Shown: positions 17,850 to 27,101 of the stretch, one piece after another
How positions within the stretch are numbered: position 1 is the stretch's first letter
Layout: each line of letters begins with the position of its first letter
DNA from: Marinomonas shanghaiensis
Lineage (GTDB): Bacteria > Pseudomonadota > Gammaproteobacteria > Pseudomonadales > Marinomonadaceae
Assembly (NCBI RefSeq): GCF_003259175.1
Contig: NZ_QGOK01000019.1
Location: 1-64,000, forward strand
DNA length: 64,000 nucleotides
Reading direction: 5' to 3'
Made by a program: the position numbers and the translations under genes
The notes under the pieces: model-generated
Databases searched by the model: none
Seen by the model: the letters and a program-made list of their open reading frames with translations, nothing else
What the model was told of the DNA's origin: nothing

Positions 17850-19679
17850 TTAATTGTTCAGATTTGTTGATTGATTTACCAACTCACTTCGGACTTTGTT
17901 AACCACAGACTCCAAATCTTCAAACAAAAACGGTTTGCTCAAGAAGTCGTTCATTCCAGACTCAAGACATTTACGTTTAATGCTCTCCTCCACATGAGCG
18001 GTTAAAGCTATAATCGGTGTTTGGTTTAAGCCTTTGTTTTTCTCAATCTGTCTGATGGCAAGGGTGGCTGAAAAGCCATCCATTTCAGGCATATTGCAAT
18101 CCATAAAAATGGCATGGTAACGCTGAGCGTTGTCGAATTTATCCAGTGCTATGACGCCTGTCTCCGCTAAGTCAACTGTACACCCCAGCTTAAACAGAAA
18201 CTGCTCACAAATTTTTTGATTTATACGATTGTCTTCGACTAACAAAATATGCAATACCTGTTTAGACGGACTGTCACTAGCTGATTCTTTTAATGTCTCT
18301 CGAGAAAGCGTATTGACATCAACATCAACAGGCCGTGTATAGGGAAGCGTTACACTAAAAGTAGTACCAATACCAATGGCACTCTCCACTGCAATGGTGC
18401 CCCCCATAAGTTCCACTAAACGCTGGGTAATACTAAGCCCAAGTCCCGTTCCTCTAACATGAGGATTAAAGTGACTTACCTGATAAAACTGCTCAAAAAT
18501 TTTTTGTTGATCATCGGGCGAAATACCAATACCCGTGTCTTTTACAACGAACGACATAAAAAGTGTTTTATGGTCATCACTCTCTTCACAGGATACACCT
18601 ATAGAAATATCGCCCTCATTCGTGAACTTAAAAGCATTACCAACAAGGTTGTAAAGAATTTGATGAAGCCGATAAGGGTCGCCTTGTACTAACTCAGGAA
18701 TATCGTGGATGAGACAGGTAAGTTTGATGGGTTTTTTATCAAACTGAGGATGAATTAAAAGCATCACCTCATTAACAACATTACGGGGGCTAAATAAAAC
18801 TCGCTCAATCTCTAACTGTTTAGCACTGATCTTTGAATAATCGAGTATGTTGTTGATAATATGCATCAAGGTTCGACCCGCATTATTAATCACTGCAACT
18901 TGCTGCTGCTGTTGGTCGTTAAGATTACTCATCGCCAGTAATTGTGCCATGCCAAGCACGCCATTCATTGGTGTCCGTATTTCGTGAGTCATTGCAGATA
19001 AAAAATCCGCCTTAGCCTGTCCGGCTAGCTCCGCAGCTATCTTAGCTTTTTCTAGTTCTTCAGCCTGCGCTGAAAGCTTTAAATTGTCATTAAGCGCTTG
19101 CCAATAAATACGATTCTGTTGTTTTCCTGTCACAAAAATAAACAGCCCATAACCCAGAATTAAGCCAACAACAATAAGGTTACCAGGCTCATTAAGAAAC
19201 AAACCAGCCGCCAAAGCAAAAGGAAAGCAGATTATAACAAAGTAACTGCGCATGATCTGATAAGAGGGAGCCAACACTGTAACGCCACCAATACTGATAC
19301 CAGCGGCCGCCATCATATTTATCGTCACTGCCAAATCAACCACAGGGTTGACGTAAAATAACCAAGCCGCACCACTTACCCAAACTGCAGCGGAGGCATT
19401 GTAGACAAAAGCATAATGAAAGAAATACGCGTTAATTCTAGTACGACTAGGGGAAGATACGCGTAAAAACAACACCAAACGATAAACTTGCAGCAGAACA
19501 AAGCCGCTCGAAAAAAAACCAATGATATCTAGATGTTGACGAGCCGTCACTGAGCTAAAAACCGCTCCCCAAAAAGCCAGCAAATAAAAGATTCCGCCAA
19601 ATCTCGAGCGTTGCGCCAAGTCCTTTAAGCTGATGTCACTGACTTGCTTATTACTAAGCATATACCTTGAATTATTCAA
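17850..19679 (-). CDS. hybrid sensor histidine kinase/response regulator
   Basis: 609 residues. Six or so transmembrane helices occupy residues 28-185, with no periplasmic sensor loop of note. A coiled linker (195-225) leads to the HisKA domain with HEIRTPMNG (His232). The ATPase domain has the N-box GNAFKFTNEG (347-356), DTGIGI (381-386) and GTGLGLSI (410-417). A C-terminal receiver contains VEDN, the phospho-acceptor Asp527 in FMDCNMPEMDG and the conserved Lys in SKPF. All catalytic residues are present. There is no phosphotransfer domain and no response regulator gene next to it, so its output partner is remote. A start at Met7 is also possible. Confidence 0.92.
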   Translation of the reverse strand: MNNSRYMLSNKQVSDISLKDLAQRSRFGGIFYLLAFWGAVFSSVTARQHLDIIGFFSSGFVLLQVYRLVLFLRVSSPSRTRINAYFFHYAFVYNASAAVWVSGAAWLFYVNPVVDLAVTINMMAAAGISIGGVTVLAPSYQIMRSYFVIICFPFALAAGLFLNEPGNLIVVGLILGYGLFIFVTGKQQNRIYWQALNDNLKLSAQAEELEKAKIAAELAGQAKADFLSAMTHEIRTPMNGVLGMAQLLAMSNLNDQQQQQVAVINNAGRTLMHIINNILDYSKISAKQLEIERVLFSPRNVVNEVMLLIHPQFDKKPIKLTCLIHDIPELVQGDPYRLHQILYNLVGNAFKFTNEGDISIGVSCEESDDHKTLFMSFVVKDTGIGISPDDQQKIFEQFYQVSHFNPHVRGTGLGLSITQRLVELMGGTIAVESAIGIGTTFSVTLPYTRPVDVDVNTLSRETLKESASDSPSKQVLHILLVEDNRINQKICEQFLFKLGCTVDLAETGVIALDKFDNAQRYHAIFMDCNMPEMDGFSATLAIRQIEKNKGLNQTPIIALTAHVEESIKRKCLESGMNDFLSKPFLFEDLESVVNKVRSELVNQSTNLNN

Positions 19680-19784
19680 TAAAACTCTCAGCTAACAGGC
19701 GAATTAAAGAGAAATATCATCAGAAAAAAGCAACTGATTTACCCACAGGATAGTAGAGCATTTTAAGAAGATTGAAAACAAGCG

Positions 19785-19818
19785 CAAAAAAGACCAGCGG
19801 GGGGAAGGCCGCTGGTCT
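19785..19818 (-). terminator. rho-independent terminator of the glcB-aceA unit
   Basis: A 10-bp perfect stem (19791-19800 with 19809-19818) with an 8-base loop is followed by six T on the minus strand. It lies about 35 bases beyond the aceA stop codon. Confidence 0.93.
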
Positions 19819-19853
19819 TTGTTATCAAGACACTCTGATTATTATTTCGCCAA

Positions 19854-21455
19854 TCAGACTGCGAATTGATTCATGGTGTTATCTTTGCCGGACGCTTTTA
19901 GTGCTTGCTCACCAGAGAAGTACTCTTTATGGTCGTCACCAATATTAGAACCCGACATGTCTTGGTGTTTCACACAGGCCAAACCTTGGCGAATTTCTTT
20001 ACGTTGAACTTCTCTCACGTAGCCTAACATACCCAGTTCACCGAAGTAGTCTTTTGCCAAATTGTCTGTAGACAAGGCCGCCGTATGGTATGTCGGCAAA
20101 GTAATCAAATGATGGAAGATCCCCGCTTGCGCGGCAGCGTCTTTTTGGAAGCGGCGAATTCGTTCATCAGCTTCATCCGCCAGTGCACTGCCATCGTAAT
20201 CTTGTGACATCAGTTTCTCACGCTGATATTGGCTCACATCTTTGCCTTCAGCCAACCACGCATCAAACACTTGCTGACGAAAGTTTAATGTCCAGTTAAA
20301 CGACGGGCTGTTGTTGTAAACCAATTTTGCGTTTGGCATAACATCACGAATACGATTCACAATCGCAGCAATTTGTCCGATGTGTGGTTTTTCGGTTTCG
20401 ATCCACAATAGATCCGCGCCATTTTGCAAAGACGTAATACAATCCAACACCACTCGATCTTCACCTGTATTCGGTTTAAAGCGCACCAAACCATTGGCTA
20501 AACGAGTTGGCTTAATCAAACGCTCACCCAGTTTGATCGCCATATCACCAGACTTCATTTGCTCCAGTGACGTCACTTCTTCACCATCAATAAAGGCATT
20601 GTATTGTTCCGCCAAGTCGCCAGCCGTTTGAGAGACAGGGATCTTTTGAGTCAAACCCGCACCCAAAGAATCCGTACGCGCTACGATGACACCATCGTCT
20701 ACACCCAATTCCAAAAAGGCGTAACGCACAGCGTTAATTTTCGCTAAGAAGTCTTCATGAGGCACAGTAACCTTTCCGTCTTGATGACCACACTGTTTGG
20801 CATCAGACACTTGGTTTTCGATCTGAATACAACAAGCGCCCGCTTCAATCATTTTCTTCGCCAGCAAATAGGTCGCTTCTTCGTTACCAAAGCCCGCATC
20901 GATATCCGCAATAATCGGTACAACGTGGGTTTCGAAGTTATCGACTTTTTGCTGCGCGGCTTGCTCACGAACTTGATCGCCAGCAGCTCTGGCTTCGTCC
21001 ATTTCCTTAAATAAATGCTGCAACTCTCGGGCATCCGCTTGTTTCAAAAAAGTATAAAGTTCTTCAATCAAAGCAGGAACAGACGTTTTTTCATGCATAG
21101 ATTGATCTGGCAATGGGCCAAACTCAGAACGCATGGCCGCCACCATCCAGCCAGACAAGTACAAGTAACGACTGCGTGTGGTGCCAAAATGTTTCTTAAT
21201 CGAAATCATTTTTTGTTGGCCGATAAAACCGTGCCAGCAACCTAAAGACTGGGTGTAATTCGCTGGGTCTTTGTCGTAGTTGGCCATGTCTTCACGCATG
21301 ATCTTAGCGGTATATTTGGCGATATCTAACCCCGTATTAAAACGGTTTTGCAATTGCATTCTAACCACGGATTCTGGGTTCATCGCGGCCCATGTTGGAC
21401 CTTGTGCATGAATCGTTTGGCTAGCTTGTTGCGTTTTATTTTTGTAAGTATGCAT
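19854..21455 (-). CDS. aceA: isocitrate lyase (long, Pseudomonas-type)
   Basis: Splits isocitrate to glyoxylate and succinate, the entry to the glyoxylate shunt needed for growth on acetate and fatty acids. The 533-residue length and the catalytic signature KQCGH (220-224) in place of the E. coli KKCGH identify the longer subfamily known from Pseudomonas aeruginosa. Also visible are IIADIDAGFGNEEATY (metal binding), CCIQIENQVSD and ARTDSLGAGL. It lies 60 bases downstream of glcB on the same strand, an arrangement suggesting joint transcription, and ends in a strong terminator. The divergent DUF3612 regulator beyond glcB is the probable controller. Confidence 0.97.
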   Translation of the reverse strand: MHTYKNKTQQASQTIHAQGPTWAAMNPESVVRMQLQNRFNTGLDIAKYTAKIMREDMANYDKDPANYTQSLGCWHGFIGQQKMISIKKHFGTTRSRYLYLSGWMVAAMRSEFGPLPDQSMHEKTSVPALIEELYTFLKQADARELQHLFKEMDEARAAGDQVREQAAQQKVDNFETHVVPIIADIDAGFGNEEATYLLAKKMIEAGACCIQIENQVSDAKQCGHQDGKVTVPHEDFLAKINAVRYAFLELGVDDGVIVARTDSLGAGLTQKIPVSQTAGDLAEQYNAFIDGEEVTSLEQMKSGDMAIKLGERLIKPTRLANGLVRFKPNTGEDRVVLDCITSLQNGADLLWIETEKPHIGQIAAIVNRIRDVMPNAKLVYNNSPSFNWTLNFRQQVFDAWLAEGKDVSQYQREKLMSQDYDGSALADEADERIRRFQKDAAAQAGIFHHLITLPTYHTAALSTDNLAKDYFGELGMLGYVREVQRKEIRQGLACVKHQDMSGSNIGDDHKEYFSGEQALKASGKDNTMNQFAV

Positions 21456-21515
21456 CGTTTTTCTCGCTCTTTAGGTTGTTTAAATGGGTACAAATTCTTA
21501 ACAATTAATTCGTTT

Positions 21516-23693
21516 TCAGTGAGATTCTTTCACCTGCATTCGATAAGCATGTAGTAAAGGCTCCGTATAACCGTTAGGTTGAATGACGCCTTTAAAAATC
21601 AAATCCTGCGCAGCTTTAAAAGCGACACTTTTGGCATTTTTTGCCATCGGGCGATATCCTTCGGTCGCTGTATTTTGCTCATCCACCACCCGCGCCATGC
21701 GTTGCATGACTTCATCAATTTGTTCTTTACTGCACAGCCCATGAAGCAACCAGTTCGCCAAGTGCTGACTGGAAATTCGCAAGGTGGCACGATCCTCCAT
21801 CAAGCCTACGTTGTTAATATCTGGCACTTTCGAACACCCTACGCCGGCTTCAACCCAACGCACCACATAACCGAGTAACCCTTGAACGTTGTTTTCGATT
21901 TCTCGCTCAATGACTGGCTGCGACAAGGTCAGATTGCTTGGAATCGTCGGAATAGTTAGTAGATCCGTTAGATTCGCTTTTGGGCGATGTTTAATACGCT
22001 CCTGCACTTCAAATACATTCACTTGGTGATAATGCATTGCGTGCAATGTGGCCGCTATTGGTGATGGCACCCAAGCCGTATTCGCGCCCGCTTTCGGATG
22101 GGCAATTTTCGCTGTCATCATGGCGGCCATTTCATCTGGCATGGCCCACATGCCTTTGCCGATTTGGGCTTTACCTGGCAAACCACACTGCAAACCGATA
22201 TCTACATTGCGATTCTCATAAGCCTGAATCCAAGGCTGAGTTTTAATCTGATCCTTTGGCAAAAAAGCGCCCGCTTGCATACTGGTGTGAATTTCATCGC
22301 CGGTGCGATCCAGAAAACCGGTATTAATGAAAAACACGCGTGTTTTCGCCTGACGAATGCACTCTTTCAGGTTCAAGGTAGTACGACGCTCTTCGTCCAT
22401 AATCCCGATCTTGATGGTGTTTTCTGGTAAGCCAAGCATCTGCTCTACTCGAGCAAATAACGCACAGCTAAACGCCACTTCTTCTGGTCCGTGCATTTTT
22501 GGCTTCACGATATAAATGCTGCCTGTGCGGCTATTTCTCATTCGGTTATACTCAGTTCGCTGCAAGTCCAATGAGGCAATCAAGCTTGTCACCACGGCAT
22601 CGATAATGCCTTCAGGCACAAAGTTACCCAGTTCGTCTTGCATTAGGTCACATTCCATCAAGTGGCCAACGTTTCGAATCAAGAGTAAAGAGCGGCCATG
22701 TAAGCGGTATTCCTGATTATCTAAGTCAGTAAAAATACGATCTGGGGTCATGCGCCGCGTTTGTATTTTTCCATCTTTTTCGAAGCTCGCTTCCAGCGTG
22801 CCTTGCATCAACCCTAGCCAATTTCGGTACACTTCGATTTTGTCTTCCGCATCAACGGCTGCTACTGAGTCTTCACAATCCATAATGGTGCTTAGTGCTG
22901 ACTCAATGAGAATATCATTGATATTGGCAGGGTCTTTCATACCGTTTTTGCCGTTACGATCAAACTGAATTTCTACGTGCAGTCCATTGTTTTTCAGCAA
23001 AATAGCTTCTGGTTCGCTGCGTTGACCATTTACCGCCACCAGCTGGCAAGGTTGCTGTAAACCGGTTTGGCTTCCATCTTGGAAAAAAGCCAATAAATGA
23101 TGGTAATAAACCACGTAACTGATCACGTCTTTATGAGAACCAGACTCCAGCGGAAACACCTGGTCTAAAAAGTCTTTGGCTTTGGCAATCACGGCGTCAC
23201 CACGAACTGGGTTATAGGTTTTGCCTGTCGCTAGTTCACCTGCTTTGGCAATCACATCCGTGCCGTAAAAAGCGTCGTACAAACTACCCCAGCGGGCATT
23301 GGCAGCATTCAATGCAAAGCGGGCATTCTTTACTGGCACCACCAATTGAGGCCCTGCTAAGCTGGCGATTTCTTCATCGACATTCGTCGTGGTGATGGTG
23401 AAATCGTCCCCCTCTTCGACCAAGTAACCAATCTCACGCAAGAAAGCTTCATACGCTTGGATATCCATCGCTTTGCCCTTGTGGTCAAGATGCCATTGGT
23501 CAATCTGATATTGCATCGCATCGCGAGTGGCCAACAATTGGCGATTAATCGGCGACAAATCGGCCACTAATTGCTCAAGGTCGCGCCAGAATTTAGTGGG
23601 TTCGATAGCGTGAAGCGGCAGCACTTCTTCATTGATGAAGTGGCAAAACCCTGAATGAATCACACTGTTATTTTTCGCTTGGGGCATATTCAT
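21516..23693 (-). CDS. glcB: malate synthase G
   Basis: Condenses glyoxylate with acetyl-CoA to malate, completing the glyoxylate shunt together with the downstream isocitrate lyase. The 725-residue monomeric G form is recognised by its length and by stretches such as [46 protein letters not shown] with the metal-binding Glu, and [16 protein letters not shown]. The close pairing of the G isoform with aceA, rather than the A isoform (aceB), is common in Pseudomonas relatives and marine gammaproteobacteria. It is divergent from the DUF3612 regulator across 143 bases that hold two overlapping palindromes. Confidence 0.97.
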   Translation of the reverse strand: MNMPQAKNNSVIHSGFCHFINEEVLPLHAIEPTKFWRDLEQLVADLSPINRQLLATRDAMQYQIDQWHLDHKGKAMDIQAYEAFLREIGYLVEEGDDFTITTTNVDEEIASLAGPQLVVPVKNARFALNAANARWGSLYDAFYGTDVIAKAGELATGKTYNPVRGDAVIAKAKDFLDQVFPLESGSHKDVISYVVYYHHLLAFFQDGSQTGLQQPCQLVAVNGQRSEPEAILLKNNGLHVEIQFDRNGKNGMKDPANINDILIESALSTIMDCEDSVAAVDAEDKIEVYRNWLGLMQGTLEASFEKDGKIQTRRMTPDRIFTDLDNQEYRLHGRSLLLIRNVGHLMECDLMQDELGNFVPEGIIDAVVTSLIASLDLQRTEYNRMRNSRTGSIYIVKPKMHGPEEVAFSCALFARVEQMLGLPENTIKIGIMDEERRTTLNLKECIRQAKTRVFFINTGFLDRTGDEIHTSMQAGAFLPKDQIKTQPWIQAYENRNVDIGLQCGLPGKAQIGKGMWAMPDEMAAMMTAKIAHPKAGANTAWVPSPIAATLHAMHYHQVNVFEVQERIKHRPKANLTDLLTIPTIPSNLTLSQPVIEREIENNVQGLLGYVVRWVEAGVGCSKVPDINNVGLMEDRATLRISSQHLANWLLHGLCSKEQIDEVMQRMARVVDEQNTATEGYRPMAKNAKSVAFKAAQDLIFKGVIQPNGYTEPLLHAYRMQVKESH

Positions 23694-23812
23694 CTCGCAT
23701 TCCTTCTTTTTCTTATCAGTCTGATTCTAAGGGTTAGCAATGCATTGAATCTTTCTCTCGATTGCTTGATTTATAGTCTATGCCCATCTAAGCTAAAATT
23801 TCACAATAAGAA

Positions 23813-23833
23813 TTACACAGTGTAAATTTTACA
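23813..23833. promoter_or_regulatory. two overlapping palindromes in the glcB/regulator promoter region
   Basis: TTACACAGTGTAA (23813-23825) and TGTAAATTTTACA (23821-23833) are each perfect 13-bp palindromes and share five bases. The second ends three bases before the regulator's ATG (23837), so binding would block its translation-start region or promoter. They are probable operators for the adjacent DUF3612 protein; this is inference from position and symmetry. Confidence 0.65.
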
Positions 23834-23836
23834 AAA

Positions 23837-25363
23837 ATGAAAAATAAAAATAGCCTAAATCGCAAAGCCCATTTTCTGGGCACTAAGATCCGTAACCTGC
23901 GTAAACGCAACCGTTTGACGATGGAAGACCTATCGGCGCGCTGTATAAAAGTCGACGCAGAGTCCGCCCCGTCTGTGTCTTATTTATCCATGATAGAAAG
24001 AGGAAAGCGCATTCCCAGTGAAGACGTCTTGGAAGTCATTGCCAGCGTTTTTCAAAAAGAGGTCGAATGGTTCTTAGATGACATTCCAGAAGAAGACGCC
24101 ATCACGCCAACGAAAGGCTCTGGTGGCGGCATTAACGGCATGGCGTTAGAGCCAAACTTTTTGTTCTCGAAAGAAATACTGCAAATCGCCATCCCTGAAA
24201 TGCTTTCACAAACAGGCACCAGTGGTCGTCAATTTGCGCATTTATTGATTCGTGCCCACCAAGAACATCATCAGAACCATTTCCCAGATTTAGAACGCGC
24301 GGCGGAAGAAGTGGGACTCAAGCGTTTGCCATTGAGCCTTGATGAGATTGTCGCCATCACCAAGCAAATGGGCTTACAGGTTAAATGGTTTAAAAAAACC
24401 CCGTTGGCAGTTTTGCAAGAAATGGGTATTAGTGAAAGCCATGTAGTGACGTCTTTCTTTGATCCGCCAAACACGATTTATATCAATCACGTCATGAAAA
24501 ATCAGCCTCAGCGCCTCAAATACAACCTTGCGGTACACATAGGTCACACGGTATTACACGACAAAGACGGGCTAAAAAACGTCTTAGTCACGGGACGAAA
24601 TGAGATATCCCCCCTGCAAGCCAAAAACGCAAAGATACAATCGTCTGGCATGGATGCTCAGGATATTTTGTACGCTTGGCGAGACTTTGAGTGCAGTTTT
24701 TTTGCTGGTGCGTTGCTGTGCCCCAAAGTGCCGTTTCGCCAAATGCTGGATCGCAACGGGTATGAAATTAATACTGCGCAACTGGCTGGCGTGTCGGAAT
24801 CCGTCACCATGCGCCGTATGACCGCCGCCTCACCCTATCCTCATTGGCATTATTTTGATGCTTACGCACCGGGCAAACTCAAAGCCGTTTACCGTGGCAA
24901 TGGCATTCCCTTACCTTGGGGGAATATGAGTACCGTGGAAGATCCCTGCCAACACTGGTCGGTGTTTCGCAAAATAAGCGAGCCAAGCACCGGCACCTCT
25001 GCGCAAATATCGATTCTCAATGTCAGTGACGAGCCACGAATTTACGCCTGTGAATCTATTAAAGTGCAAGACCTTGCCGGCAACAGCCACGTACTTTGCT
25101 CCGGTATTGATCTGAACCCAGCCATTGATGCCCAAGGCAAAGACGCTCTATCCATCGCCGCCGATTTAAGGGAGGCTTGCGTTACCAAAGGAGGCTCATC
25201 CCAAATCCCGAGAAGCATCAAAAAAGACCTCATGAGCGTGGCAAAAATTCTCAATATTAATTGGGTAGAACGCGGCATAGACAGTGATGCACGTTTGATT
25301 TGTTCACGCGGTGCCGTTTGCCCAAGGAAACCGAGTTGTTATCAGCAGTGTGAGGCGAGATAG
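23837..25363 (+). CDS. XRE-type DUF3612 transcriptional regulator of the glyoxylate shunt
   Basis: 508 residues. The N-terminal XRE helix-turn-helix (about 13-75) includes KIRNLRKRNRLTMEDLSARC and PSVSYLSMIERGKRIPSEDV. The rest is the long DUF3612 region, related in organisation to the RamB/ScfR group of short-chain acyl-CoA-responsive regulators. The C-terminus carries four closely spaced cysteines (CSRGAVCPRKPSCYQQC), which could bind a metal or iron-sulphur cluster. Homologues are typically found beside aceA and malate synthase genes in Vibrio and Marinomonas relatives. It is divergent from glcB and preceded by its own likely operators, indicating autoregulation plus control of glcB-aceA. 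Confidence 0.88.
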   Translation: MKNKNSLNRKAHFLGTKIRNLRKRNRLTMEDLSARCIKVDAESAPSVSYLSMIERGKRIPSEDVLEVIASVFQKEVEWFLDDIPEEDAITPTKGSGGGINGMALEPNFLFSKEILQIAIPEMLSQTGTSGRQFAHLLIRAHQEHHQNHFPDLERAAEEVGLKRLPLSLDEIVAITKQMGLQVKWFKKTPLAVLQEMGISESHVVTSFFDPPNTIYINHVMKNQPQRLKYNLAVHIGHTVLHDKDGLKNVLVTGRNEISPLQAKNAKIQSSGMDAQDILYAWRDFECSFFAGALLCPKVPFRQMLDRNGYEINTAQLAGVSESVTMRRMTAASPYPHWHYFDAYAPGKLKAVYRGNGIPLPWGNMSTVEDPCQHWSVFRKISEPSTGTSAQISILNVSDEPRIYACESIKVQDLAGNSHVLCSGIDLNPAIDAQGKDALSIAADLREACVTKGGSSQIPRSIKKDLMSVAKILNINWVERGIDSDARLICSRGAVCPRKPSCYQQCEAR

Positions 25364-25394
25364 TTTGTTTGAGGAGAGTTTGTCGGTGGAAGCC

Positions 25395-25448
25395 AAGCCG
25401 TTTTAGCTTCTCTTCGTCTAGTCTGATGGAGGTGGCTTTTAAAGACAT
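25395..25448 (-). pseudogene. 5' scrap of a ribbon-helix-helix antitoxin gene
   Basis: Eighteen codons on the minus strand read MSLKATSIRLDEEKLKRL, the start of a typical RHH/CopG-like antitoxin, and are preceded by a good ribosome-binding site (CGGAGAG). The frame then runs into sequence antisense to the end of the DUF3612 gene, where the encoded residues no longer resemble the family. The rest of the antitoxin and any toxin gene are missing. The remaining part of 25364-25550 has no other recognisable gene. Confidence 0.55.
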
Positions 25449-25550
25449 TGAAACTCTCCGAGGTTCTCTAAGAATCTAAATCATTGTCCATCCATGTTTC
25501 TTTGTCTTCATCACTCTTAAAATTTGACGATGAATAAGACAAGATAACCG

Positions 25551-25772
25551 CTACTTTTCTGCCGGCTCCAAACATTCTTCTATAACAACTGCCCCAGCTT
25601 CGATACGCGTTAGCAAACCCGCTTTTTCTAAATACATCAAGTCGCTGAAAATAATACTATCTGACACCTTAAATCGCCGTTTTAGCGTCTCAGAGAAGAC
25701 TTTTCCATCCAGCGCTAGCAAAAGCAGTATGGTTTGTTGTCGCTGAATATTTTGCATCTTGCTGTCGCTCAT
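25551..25772 (-). CDS. small winged-helix-like protein
   Basis: A 73-residue protein 17 bases downstream of the MFS transporter gene on the same strand, so probably cotranscribed. The pattern RQQTILLLLALDGKVFSETL, then FKVSDSIIFSDLMYLEKAGL, resembles the helix-turn-helix core of DeoR-like or PapI-like mini regulators, with a short wing TRIEAGAVVIEE. It has no effector domain. Its partner or target is unknown. A minimal regulator or a DNA-binding accessory to the MFS gene is the simplest reading. Confidence 0.55.
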   Translation of the reverse strand: MSDSKMQNIQRQQTILLLLALDGKVFSETLKRRFKVSDSIIFSDLMYLEKAGLLTRIEAGAVVIEECLEPAEK

Positions 25773-25789
25773 CAGAATTCCTCACTTTC

Positions 25790-26959
25790 CTACTGGCGCA
25801 ATGACATGTCGCTGTAACGCCTTAATCGTTCCGTGGTTAGTAATAAGATGGCGACCAGAAACAGCAATATCATGGGGAATGAAGCAAAGGTGAAGACCTT
25901 TGCTGTGGCACCAAGTATTGGTGGTACAACCATGATACCGGTATAAGCCGTCGCCATGGATAGCCCAATAATGGCTTGCGATGCCGATGAGCCAAAGCGT
26001 TTTGGGGTCATTTGAAGGGTATTAGGAAAGATAGGTGCACAACCAAGTCCAATGAATATCAAGCCCATTTTTGTAAGTTCACCTGAAAAGGGTAAAGCAA
26101 GTAAGACACAACCAAATAGGATAATCACAACACCAGAGCGGATAAGGGTTTCTTCTACCACTTTTTCAGCAATCACTCCACAGGCAAAGCGACCTGCGGT
26201 AATACCTAAATAATACATTGCTACCCAAAAAGCAGCATCAACTGGCAAAATATTTCGCTCTGTCGTTAAGTAACTCGCAGCCCATAACCCTGTGCTCGTT
26301 TCTATGGCACAATAACTAAAGAACATAATTAATTGCAGTGATACACCTTTCATTTTTAATGCAGTCATATTTGTGACTAATGGAGCACTTGTCTCATCCC
26401 TTTTTACTGAGTGGGTAACAAACTGTTTCCACAGTGGAAGGGAAGCAAATAGTAAAATGACCAGTAAAAATTGCACTACCGCAATAGTCATGTAGCCGTC
26501 ACGCCAGCCTTCTGTAAGAGCTAGAAAATTCGCCATGAGAAGCGGGCCAGCTGTCGCCCCCACGCCCCAAAAAGAATGCAAATAGTTCATGTGCTTAGCT
26601 TTGTAGTGCAATGCAACGAAGTTATTTAATCCAGCATCTACAGCACCTGCCCCAACACCTAAAGGAATAGCTAGGAACACAAGCGCCAATGCCATATTGG
26701 ACATACTAAAACCAAGCAATGCCACTGCGGTTAGTAAGACACTTAGCGCAACAACTTTTCCTATTCCAAAATAATGAATCGCCTTGGTGACATAAAGGCT
26801 AGAGAGCACAGTGCCAGCACTGATGATAAGAGAAATAACACCAGCAAATTCCAGTGAGGCATTTAAATCGTTTCTCATCACTGGCCATGATGAACCGAGC
26901 ACGGCATCTGGTAGACCTAAACTGATAAAAGCGATGTAAATAATGAAAAGTAGTAGCAT
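25790..26959 (-). CDS. MFS transporter
   Basis: A 389-residue, 12-helix major facilitator. The early motif FISLGLPDAVLGSSWPVMRNDL and the mid-protein AGAVDAGLNNFVALHY with MNYLHSFWGVGATAGPLL are typical of the FucP-like and related sugar-type MFS branch. Membership of this branch suggests a sugar or related organic substrate, but the ligand is not deducible. It is divergent from an AraC regulator with a cupin sensor domain, a combination typical for sugar-inducible uptake, and followed by a small winged-helix gene. Confidence 0.88.
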   Translation of the reverse strand: MLLLFIIYIAFISLGLPDAVLGSSWPVMRNDLNASLEFAGVISLIISAGTVLSSLYVTKAIHYFGIGKVVALSVLLTAVALLGFSMSNMALALVFLAIPLGVGAGAVDAGLNNFVALHYKAKHMNYLHSFWGVGATAGPLLMANFLALTEGWRDGYMTIAVVQFLLVILLFASLPLWKQFVTHSVKRDETSAPLVTNMTALKMKGVSLQLIMFFSYCAIETSTGLWAASYLTTERNILPVDAAFWVAMYYLGITAGRFACGVIAEKVVEETLIRSGVVIILFGCVLLALPFSGELTKMGLIFIGLGCAPIFPNTLQMTPKRFGSSASQAIIGLSMATAYTGIMVVPPILGATAKVFTFASFPMILLFLVAILLLTTERLRRYSDMSLRQ

Positions 26960-27040
26960 ATCCGGATTTGCCTATTTTAGTTTTTTAGAACAATACCGTC
27001 TGCTAAGCTTTATATATAGGTATATACTCTCTTAAAACAT

Positions 27041-27070
27041 AACGATTCTACCAAAACGATTTTAACGACT
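27041..27070. promoter_or_regulatory. AACGA direct repeats between mfs and araC-type genes
   Basis: AACGATT occurs at 27041-27047 and 27055-27061, with a variant AACGACT at 27064-27070, all in the same orientation. Direct repeats are the usual binding pattern of AraC regulators, although the 14-base period here is shorter than the usual two turns. The site lies 32-61 bases before the regulator's ATG. Confidence 0.35.
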
Positions 27071-27101
27071 ATTTAACCTAAGCTCGTTACTAAGCACTAG
27101 C

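Noticed and set aside
25449..25550. Second short frame before the antitoxin scrap, ending about 17 bases upstream of it
   Set aside because: About 30 codons in a frame different from the small winged-helix gene, without similarity I can recognise; probably chance.
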